Positions 52,338 through 61,300 of a stretch of 64,000 nucleotides of DNA are shown here, in pieces. Origin of the DNA: Guillardia theta CCMP2712 (lineage: Eukaryota; Cryptophyceae; Pyrenomonadales; Geminigeraceae); contig NW_005434634.1 of the NCBI RefSeq assembly GCF_000315625.1, positions 332,811-396,810 on the forward strand, read 5' to 3'. The notes beneath the pieces were generated by a model. The model did no database searches. It was not told where the DNA came from and saw only the letters and a list, made by a program, of their open reading frames with translations. A program made the translations under genes and the position numbers. Positions within the stretch are counted from its first letter, which is position 1; every line of letters begins with the position of its first letter.

Positions 52338-53509
52338 TTACGTGAACTTGGATTGCCACTGCAGAGACTTTTCGTGATCTTGGGAGAGAAGACCCATGGG
52401 ATCTCCGTCTTCGAGCGGCTGCTGCCACTCGTATCCTTCCTTCTCCTTCTCGATGTCCTTGAACGACTGCATTGCACATTCAGCAACTAGCGCCCTCTTC
52501 GCGCCATCGCACGTTACCTTGTTGCACTCGGCAGTGTGCACTGGTGCCATCTTGGACACGTTGCCGCAGATAGCTGCGATGGCAGCAAGCTCATCAGCCT
52601 TCAGGGCGCGGAGGCCTGCAGAAGTGAAGATCTTGTCCCGAGTCAGTCACAATCTCCGTTGTTGTCAGGTGTGTCAGCAGTCCTACCTGGCCAGCAGGGA
52701 CGACAGTGGATGCAGGGACCACCGCTCCTGGGCCTACAGCAGCACCGTCTTCCACAACAACAGAGTCTTCAAGCACCGCGCTCGCTCCGACCATGCAGCC
52801 GCTGCCAATCTTGGCTGCCCGGATGACTGCGCCGGCTCCAACAGTCACGTTGTCCCCGATGGCGATCTCGCCCGAAGTAGGGTTCAAGACCGCACGTTCC
52901 ATCACGTTGCAGTTGTTGCCGATTGAGATGTTCGATCGATCTCCTCTCACTACTGCACTGTACCATACGTTGCTGTTTGTACCAAGGGTTACTTTGCCTA
53001 TGACGCTAGCGGTTGGTGCGACAAAGCAGCCCTCCTTGATCTTCGGGGCATCGCTGAAGATACGCATGACATTGCGATGGCAAGACACTGAAATCGAAAG
53101 TCAGAAACATGTACATGAACCATCTGGGGCCATTCCGCCTGATAAACAACAAGGTACAAAAACCATATGACTGAGAACAGTTCGCTCAGATACACACGCT
53201 TGACTTATCAAGTCTGGCAACCAAATATATGAAACAGGTTCTTTCTTATTTCTCTGGCTACTAAATCTGCCCTTCAACAAACATCGCAATTTCTACCATA
53301 ACATCTAATCTAGAGGCACTGTTCTTTAACAGGCAACTACTGAATTTGACGAGGTGAGGCTAGCGCTGGAGCAAGGAGGAGGAGAACATTGAAACAAACT
53401 TTCGCTACTCACATGGTTCCTTGTAGGTGAGATCTCCGAGCATGCGGCATGCCAGTCGCTCCAGCGCCACCCCGGTCTCGCGCAGCGCCTGTCCAGCCGC
53501 CCACGCCAT
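52338..53509 (-). CDS. gamma-carbonic-anhydrase-like protein lacking zinc histidines
   Basis: Exons 53509-53413, 53087-52687, 52631-52338 (792 nt) encode 263 residues. The start MAWAAGQALRETGVALERLA matches the mitochondrial gamma-CA N-terminus (RETG-x-ALDRLGCR). YKEPLSCHRNVMRIFSDAP, then FVAPTASVIGKVTLG and WYSAVVRGDRSNISIGN begin the left-handed beta-helix. Hexapeptide repeats continue (EIAIGDNVTVGAGAVIRAAK, GCMVGASAVLEDSVVVEDGA), ending GLRALKADELAAIAAICGNV and a helical tail. Plant and algal gamma-CAs form a domain on mitochondrial complex I. The three zinc-binding His of active enzymes (LVHVA and GHSAVLHGC) are replaced here by Asn and Ala/Arg positions (VLNPT, GAGAVIRAA), so this is a gamma-CA-like subunit, probably without carbonic anhydrase activity. 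The first intron is long (about 325 nt). Confidence 0.85.
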
Positions 53510-53994
53510 GCCGCCGAGGATAGAGATAGGGTGGTGGGGAAGGGACTGCAGGATTTAGGGGTAGGGGTGTGGTTGTTGTAATGGGATAGGGTAGGGTATT
53601 GCCAATTCGAGGGTTCAAAATACAGACAGGGGTGCAGTATACATGAGGGTAGACGAGTAAAGAACCCTGGGTGGGTACAATAATACAGCATTGAAGGGTA
53701 GTCAGATGTTTGGGTGGGTGAGTCTCTGATGGTGAGGGGTGGGGTATCGGAGGCTACAATTGAACGATAAAGTTTGGGAAAGGGTTGTAGCAATGGGGTA
53801 GGGGTACGCATGGTACCACCCATCAATTTTAATCACAACGTAGGGGTAGAATGTTACTGAAAATACAACAGGGGTAGGGGTAGAAAGAGAATTAAGATAC
53901 CCCCTGAATGTAAGGTCCAAGTAGGGGTGATATGAACCCCATTCCTTGTTGTGTAGGGGTAGGTGGGTGGGGGTCTTTTAGGGGATCGCGTGCC
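53510..53994. promoter_or_regulatory. 485-bp divergent promoter packed with G-tract motifs
   Basis: Repeated GGGGTAGGGGT, GATAGGGTAGGGTATT, CAGGGGTAGGGGTAG, GTGTAGGGGTAGGTGGGTGG on the plus strand throughout. The last tract ends about 25 bases before the GluRS ATG at 53995, and the first begins about 20 bases from the gamma-CA-like ATG at 53509. This is the densest instance of the motif in the window and the whole spacer appears to be made of it. Confidence 0.55.
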
Positions 53995-56895
53995 ATGACA
54001 AGGCCGGTGGTCACAAGGTTCGCGCCATCGCCGACAGGTGAAAAGATGCGAAGATGAGGAGAGGAGAGGAGGAGGAGAGAGACAGTTGCGAAGATGCGAA
54101 GATGTTGAGAAGAGGACAAGATGAGAAGGGAGTGAGACGAGTAGAAGATTAGGAGAAGCGATTCGAAAGGCGGCGCGAAGAAAGAGGATGGTTGGTGGCG
54201 CTAGGATTCGGTGCAGATTTTAAGAATGTCCAGCATGATTCTGCGGATTCTGTTGTGATAGGGTTGTTCCCCATCAGCATCACCTAGGAGATGTCTGATG
54301 GATCGATAGAAGGGGCGAGGCAGCAGCGATGGCACGTGCGAGCGGTGACGGTGCATTGCAGGCTATCTGCACATCGGTGGTGGCAGAACAGCATTGTTCA
54401 ATTATCTGTTCGCAAAACACTTTGGAGGAAGATTCCTGCTGCGCATTGAGGACACGGACGCAGAGAGGCATGATGAGGGCGCAGTCAACGCGATCATTCA
54501 AGGAATGGACTGGTTGGGGTGCAAGCACGATGGAGACATCATTCGTCAGAGCACACGCAAGGCCAGGCACAAGGAGGTGGCTGAGTCGATGATACAGAAT
54601 GGGAGAGCATACAAGTGTTACTGCTCTAAAGAGGAACTCGATGCCCTCAGAGCAGAAGCTGAGGCGAAGAAGGAGCCGTTTCGATACCCCGGGACTTACA
54701 GACCGGAAAACCTTCCTCCTGACTTCAAGCCTCCAGAGGGGGTTGAGCCCGTCGTCAGGATTCGTACGGACGAGGACGGGACGACGGGATGGGACGATCT
54801 CGTGCAGGGTCGGATAGACTTCCCGAACAAGGACGTGGACGATTTCATCATCCTGCGTGCAGACGGGAGCCCTACCTACCTCCTGGCGGTTGTGGTGGAC
54901 GACCATGACATGGAGATCTCGCACGTGATCCGAGGGTCCGATCACATCTCCAACACTCCTCGTCAGCTGCAGATCTACAAGGCTTGCGGTTGGGAGCCTC
55001 CTCAGTTCGGTCACATCCCCCTCATCCATGGCCCCGACGGCCAGAAGCTTTCCAAGCGTCATGGGGCCACGGGAGTGGAGCAGTACGAGGCGCTCGGGTA
55101 CCTCCCTGAGGCCATGAGGAACTACCTTGCTAGGCTGAGCTGGTCGCACGGGAACGACGAGATCTTCACGACGGAGCAAGCGATCGAGTGGTTCACGCTG
55201 GATGGTTGCTCCAAGAGCCCCTCTTGCTTCGACTTTGACAAGCTCAACGATCTCAACGCACACTACATCAAGGAGTGCGACAAGAAGCGGCTGCTCGACA
55301 TCGCCTGCAAGCTTTACCCCGAGCTCGTGCCGTTTGCGGAGAAGCTGGACATGGCGGTTGACATGTTGAAGCCCCGCGCCAAGACGATCAAGGAATACCG
55401 CGAGGCCGCTTCCTTCATCTGGTCTCCTCGCCCGCTCGAGATGGAGGAGAAGGCAGCTAAGAACGTCAACTCGGACGCTGCGAAGCAGGTGTGCGGATGA
55501 CGTGGTGGCTGTTGTTGCTCTGACTGACTTGTCTGGACCAGCTGTTGAAGGATGTGATCGATGCTATCAAGGAGTACAAGGCGGAATGGAACGCAGCAGA
55601 GCTCGAGACTATGCTTGTTGCCTTTACTCAGGCAAAGAATCTCAAGCTCGGACAGGTCGCACAGCCCCTTCGCTCCTGCCTGACAGGATCGACGGCGTCC
55701 CCGGGCATCTACGAAGTGATGTGGGTGATCGGGAAGGAGGAGTGCATCGGTAGGATCGAGGATGCCCTCGCAGGAAAGAACAGCGTCAAGGCAGCCCCTG
55801 TCAGCGCCCCTGCGGCTCCTAAGGAGGAGAAGAAGGAGAAGAAGGGAGGAGCCGCTCCGGCTCCTGCTGCCGATCAGCCAGAGTTCACCAAGCTCGAGAT
55901 CAAAGTCGGTCTGCTGACCAAGACATGGCCTCATCCTGACTCTGACAAGCTGTTCTGCGAAGAAATCGACGTCGGAGAGGTAAGGGCGGGAGGATAGACG
56001 CCGTGAAGGAGTTGGAGGGAGGAGGGAAGGAATAGAGGGAAGCAGAGGGAACTGATGGAAGGAATGCAGAAAGAGCCAAGAAGTGTGGCCTCTGGCTTGC
56101 GTGCCTTCTACTCCGAGGCAGAGTTCTGTGCTGGGCGCAAAGTTCTTGTTGTCACGAACCTCAAGCCAGCGAAGATGGTCGCTCAGCTCTAGATCGAATC
56201 GCTCTGACCTCCTCACCAGGCTGGTTTCGAATCTGCGGGGATGGTGCTCGCAGCCTCCAACGATGATCACAGCAAGGTGGAGCTGCTTGAGGTCCCTGAG
56301 GGAGCCCAGGTAAAAGAGGACGAGGAGCGAGGGGAGCAGACAATGGAGAGGAGCAGGAGACGGTGGAGCAATTGGGGGGAGACAGACAGAGGAGGGAAGG
56401 AGGGTAGGGCAAGCCAAGTGACAAGGTATGCAGGTTGGCGAGAGAGTGTTCATCGAGGGCCTGACCGGGGAGCCATTCCAACCGAATCAGGTAGAGGAGG
56501 ATTGAGGAAGTGAGGTCAAGAGCTGAGAGGCAGCGAAGGTGAACAAGAAGAACGTTCTCAAGAACGTCCTTCCAGATCTCAAGATGAACGCCGACAAGAA
56601 GCTGTGCTGGCAGGTTGCCTCTCTCTCCTTCTCCCCGTCTCCTCCCTCTCCATCCTCCACTGTTCCCATCCCTTTCTCCTGCTATCTCTTCCATACCCTT
56701 TTCCACCTGGGTTCCCAACTTTTCTACAACCTCCCTCCTTTCTCTCTCCCTACTCCCTTCTTGCATCTGCTCGCGCACTGCCCCACCGCAGCCTGTCCTT
56801 CCTTCGTACGTCTGAGGCTTCTGCAGGACAAGATTGTGCTCACATCGGCTGGTCCCATCACGGTCCCCACGATGGCAAACTGCCCTGTGGGATGA
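53995..56895 (+). CDS. bacterial-type glutamyl-tRNA synthetase with C-terminal EMAP-II-like tRNA-binding domain
   Basis: Eight exons (53995-54037, 54362-55488, 55542-55979, 56070-56177, 56220-56309, 56434-56490, 56539-56613, 56827-56895) total 2,007 nt, 668 residues. The first exon supplies MTRPVVTRFAPSPTG, spliced to YLHIGGGRTALFNYLFAKHF (HIGH motif), then FLLRIEDTDAERH, GSPTYLLAVVVDDHDMEISH and GQKLSKRHGA (KMSKS equivalent LSKR). These are GltX features of bacterial class I GluRS, usually organellar in eukaryotes. The anticodon-binding domain follows. An Ala/Pro/Lys linker (about 475-505) leads to an EMAP-II/tRNA_bind domain: FTKLEIKVGLLTKTWPHPDS, DKLFCEEIDVGE, VLVVTNLKPAKM, AGMVLAAS and the EMAP-II tail VNKKNVLKNVLPDLKMNADK ending TMANCPVG. 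That domain binds tRNA elbows non-specifically in MetRS, TyrRS, Arc1p and AIMP1. No targeting presequence is visible, though an upstream exon could carry one. The fusion junction lies within the single exon 55542-55979. Confidence 0.85.
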
Positions 56896-57001
56896 GCAGG
56901 ACAGAATATGAAGAGGAGGAGGAGGAGGAGGAGGAGGAGGAGGAGGAGAGTGGTTGCGGGGGAAGCTAGGAGAGGGTCGGCTCATAAAGCTTTCAACCAA
57001 C
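56896..57001. repeat. convergent spacer with (GGA)n
   Basis: About 12 GGA triplets at 56914-56948 between the GluRS stop and the HAD gene stop. Confidence 0.7.
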
Positions 57002-58057
57002 TCATGTGAAACCCATGAGCGTAAGGATGTTTTGCGTGCTCGACAGGTCCTCCACAACCTCATCCTCTTGTCACGAACTACAATCGCCTCCTCCTCGTCC
57101 CTCACCTTGCATGAAGGAGCTGCCTGCGACAGCTCTTCCGCTCCGAAGGTCCCCGTGAGCACTCCTATCGCTTCCGCTCCTCCCAGCTCAGCAGCTCTGA
57201 CCTGCATGACACTCAGCCGTCCTCTCTGCCATGTCATCCTCTGCCATTCCATCCTATTCTACTATCTCCTCCTCTGCCATCCCATCCTATTCTTCCACAT
57301 CCTACTCTTCCATTATGTCCTTCCCTACTTCTTGCCTTATTCCCTCTCCGTCCCTTCCCCCTCCACGCACATCAGCTGGAGCATCGCCGATATGGAAGCG
57401 CCGCACGATTGGGACGTCGGGCTTCATCTCCCTCCTCCTCTTGCACGCAATCTTCACGAGCTCTCCCCGATCGAAGGCAGGATCTTCAACGCTGAGCGAG
57501 CAGAAGTCGCTGCCGAAGCCGCCGAAGTGAGGTTGGCTGAACAGATGCTCTACCCCCAGCCTCCTCATCTTCCCCCAAGCAATCTCCTCTAAGTTTCCTG
57601 TCACCAGCCCTACACACACGTCCTCCCTCCCTTTCAGCGCCTCCAAGAGCTCACGCACTCCCGGCAGCAGCTCCATCCCCTCCGCTGCCTCCTCCTCATG
57701 CTCACGAGCGAACTCGACCATGGCCTCCTTCATGGCGGGGAGCTTGTCGATAACCAGCTGCTTGTCGTATCCTCTTGCCAGGAGCACCTTCATGAGGATG
57801 AGAGGGTCTGTGCAGCCATGGTGCGCCACCTCGTCGATGCTGGCGTCGATGCTGAAGCACTTGCTGAAGGCATGCGAGAAGCTCCGAAGGTGGAGGGGGG
57901 GACGTGCCTCCCCTTCCCTCTTCATGCGGCAGATCGTCCCGTCAATGTCGAAGGTCACCAGCGTGATGCCCGCCATGCTCCTCGTGCCTGCCAGCCCCGC
58001 GGCGGTGTGGAGGAGGGGGAGGAGGAGGCAGAGGGGGTGGCGCCAGGTGGGGCGCAT
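57002..58057 (-). CDS. HAD-superfamily phosphatase, possibly secretory or plastid-targeted
   Basis: Exons 58057-57371, 57201-57106, 57064-57002 (846 nt) encode 281 residues. HAD motif I is LVTFDIDGTICRM (nucleophile Asp and acid Asp), motif II is GLVTGN, motif IV is FHIGDAPADVRAAELGGAEA (GD-x-x-x-D), followed by IGVLTGTFGAEEL and the closing EDLSSTQNILTLMGFT. An alpha-helical cap lies between motifs I and II, as in phosphoglycolate-phosphatase-like or beta-phosphoglucomutase-like enzymes. The N-terminus (MRPTWRHPLCLLLPLLHTAA) resembles a signal peptide; in algae with complex plastids this could be the first part of a plastid presequence, which would suit phosphoglycolate phosphatase. An internal ATG just before GITLVTFD would give a cytosolic form. 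The substrate cannot be read from sequence. Confidence 0.8.
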
Positions 58058-58149
58058 TCGGGGGTGCCAGGGAAAGGCAGCAGGTGTAGAGAATCGGGCT
58101 GATGCTGCAGCGGGGGAGGCAGGGGAGCAGGGTGGGGACAACAAGAGCA

Positions 58150-58360
58150 GTTGTGCTAGAGGGAAGGAGCAGGAGGGAGAGAGGAGAGGAGAGAGGAGAG
58201 GAGTGAGGAGAGGAGAGGAGAGGAGAGGAGAGGAGTGAGGAGAGGAGAGGAGAGAGGAGAGGAGTGAGGAGAGGAGAGGAGAGGAGAGGAGAGGAGTGAG
58301 GAGAGGAGAGGAGTGAGGAGAGGAGAGAGGAGAGGAGAGGAGGAAAACGAGGTGAAGGAG
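58150..58360. repeat. (GGAGA)n / GAGTGAGGAGAGG tract
   Basis: About 200 bases of GGAGA pentamers interrupted by GTGAG units, in the spacer between the HAD gene start and the BEACH gene stop. Similar to 8754-8812. Confidence 0.85.
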
Positions 58361-58399
58361 AGACAGAGAGCGGAGGGTTCACAGTGAGTAATGGTTTAT

Positions 58400-61300
58400 T
58401 TACATGGATGAAGCCTGATCGTGGAGCATTGAGCGGCCTATGAGCTGGACTTCGTCTCTGAGCCATGTCGCCGGCAGCCCCGACACTCTCTCGCACATGT
58501 GCCGCTCCACCGCCGTCCAGAACTCGGAGAAGCTGCCCGACGACTGCGACACGAGCTCCTGCCACTGCCGCAGCTCCTGGGCAGGGGAGGCCAGGGAGGA
58601 CAGCACCGTCCTCGCCTTGTTGAGGTAGCCGAGCTTCTCCAGCGCCATGAAAATTCCTCTTCCTCCTCCCTTCTTCTTCCCGTCGCCCCCCTCCCTCTCC
58701 AGTGACTCTGCGCAGCGCAGCAGCTCCAGCGCCGCCTGCCGGCTCATCTCCCGCTTCCTCCCGCTCCTCGGCTTGCCGCACGCCAGCGCCAGCCCCTCGT
58801 CGAACGCTGCGACGCACACGATCTGCTCCAGCACTTCTGCCACCCCCCGAGCGATCGCCGCGTTCTCGTTGACCTTCCACATCCTCGACCTCCCCTCCGC
58901 GTCCCTGCTGTATAGCTCCTTGCACCCGCTAGAGAAGGACAGCGCCACGATGCTGCTGCTGCCTGCGGCGAGCGTCCAGCAAGGGGTCCAGCTGTATCGC
59001 TCCTTGGCTGCCTCTGAGGCGGAGGAGGACGCGAGCTTCAAGATCCAGAACCGTATGGACCCGTCGGCATGGCCCGTCACAAGGCTGCTGTCGGGCAGCC
59101 AGAGCGAGTCCGTCCTGGTGGCACATGAAGTGACCCTCACGCGGAAGCCTTGCAGCCGCTTCCTCCTGCTCGAGGCGAGCCTCTCCCCGTTCATCGTCCA
59201 CGCCTCCAGGATCGACTCGCCGCACACGTAGACGTTCCCGTTCTCCTCGTCGATGCACGCGCACACCACCGACGCTCGAGCGGGGTTGTGGAGGGAGCGC
59301 AAGAAGGTGCAGCGAGCGAGGTCCCAGAGGAAGACGCTGCCATCCTGTCCTCCTGAGACAGCGATGCCGTGATTGCGGGAGAGGAACAGGCAGCTGACGG
59401 CACTGCGATGAGCGCTGCATGCCTGCCGCCTCTTGTCGAGCTCCTTCATGGGGAGGCTCCACCAGCTGTCCTGGCTGATGTCCCACAGCCGCACACAGCC
59501 ATCCTGCCCTCCGGTCGCCATGATCGTCCCATCGCTCGTGAAAGCGACCGAGGACACGAAGCCGTCATGGAGGTTGAAAAGGACGGTTAGAACCTTCTTG
59601 GAGTCGTACAGGCAGATGTTGAGAGAGCCGGGAAAGGCGAGGCTGGGCACGAAGCAGTGCTCCGTGATGGGATGGAAAGCGATGAAACCATGGTCCTCGT
59701 TCTTCCAGCAGGCGTTCAGATCGACCTTGCTCGCCTCCAGCAGCTCTGGGTTCAAGATCGCTGAGTATGGAGGTTCCACAACCTGCTTGGGAGGATGGGG
59801 ACGTTGAAAGAGCTGCTTCGGTGACTGCCCGAAGTGGCTGATCTGGGCGACGACGGCCTGACGTTGACAGTCGTCTTGGATTTGAGCAACATCAATCGCT
59901 CCCTCGTAGGTGAGATAGTAGAAGACATTCACAGCCTCTACCGCGAACTTGCCGCGCTGTTTGAACCCAAAGATGAGGTCAACCCACTCGTGCAGATGAG
60001 CTGAGACGTAGCTGCTCTCCAGCGCTGCTCGCTGCATCCTGATGAACTCCATCGGGTCGCCGTTGGCCCATGGGGGTAGGATCACGCTCTCCACCGGCTG
60101 ACCATCCTGGCGGCTGCCCAGCTGCAGGTTGTTGTTGTTGACGAGGAAGTCTGGGAGGTAGAAGAACTCAGGGCAGAGCTCCTTAACGTCGATCATGTTC
60201 TTGTTCCCCGCCGTGTCTTCCCACGTCTCTGCAACGCAATGGAACAGACGATCTGGGACGTCGAAGACTCCTCCCTGCAGAGCCAAGTGATAGCCCGTGA
60301 ATGGCTGAATGCGCACCAGGTAATGAAGGATGTGGGCGGAGGTTGAGTAGTGGGTGCCGTAGTGGAAGGGAGGGACGTTGTTGTCCTCCTGGTCCCACTC
60401 CTCGTACCTCATCTCGAAGCTCCTCTGCCTCTCCGCATTCTGGCAGCCCATCGGCTTCGAGAGGTCGCGGAAGACCCGCGGGTCCGAGAGGTCAAGGGAC
60501 TCGGACGTGTAGTCTGCCAGCACCCAAGGGAAGACAGGGTAGCGCGAAATGTCGTTCATGGTACGGCCAGCCAGGAAGTTCAACTCCATGAGGTACTCGA
60601 AGTTGGAGATGGCGCCCGAGCACCATCGCTTTACCAGCACCTTCCGCGCCTCAGCCAGCGACTTCTTCGATTCCACACTCCATGAGCACGTAGGAGAGGA
60701 GGCCCCGGTCACCAGCAAGGACTTGGCCTCCACCGCTAAGTTGGAGGAGGAAGTCAAGAAATTCGTGATGTCATTCCTGCTCTGAACGTCTGGAAGCACG
60801 AAGAGCATGGAAGAGCCCCGGACATCCAAGATCTCCAAGGCCACCGGCTGCTGCAGCCACATCCTCTTCATTATCCTCCCAACCTGTCAGAAGATTCAGT
60901 TTTAATTCTGAATGTGATCTATCTCAGTACCTGCTTGTCTGTCCACCTGTAAACTCCCACACCCACCTGATTGACGTGAGTGAAGCGAATGTTGTGCCCG
61001 CCTGGTGTCGCTTTCGCCTCGAGCTCTTCATCTTTGGCTGTCTTCTCAATCCCATCAAAAGCCGAGTCTTCGATGAAGTAAAGACTGCGAATCCTCCGAT
61101 CTGCAGCGATCAATCCACTCTGACACAGGATGAAATGCCCTTCGTATTTCTCAAGGCCATCAACTTTCGACGCTTTCTGCACATGAACGATGGCATCTTC
61201 CGAGTCGAGGAATGCCAGGAATCTCAGTTCACTCCTGTTCAAGTTCAAGAGCTGGGCTGACGACAGATCAGCTTGAGCTTCAGTTTCTTCAATGGACTCC

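Noticed and set aside
54280-56453. Long minus-strand open frames opposite the GluRS gene.
   Set aside because: They shadow the plus-strand synthetase, whose motifs and splice structure are clear.
59400-60685. Plus-strand frames opposite the BEACH gene.
   Set aside because: Shadows in GC-rich coding sequence; no family features.
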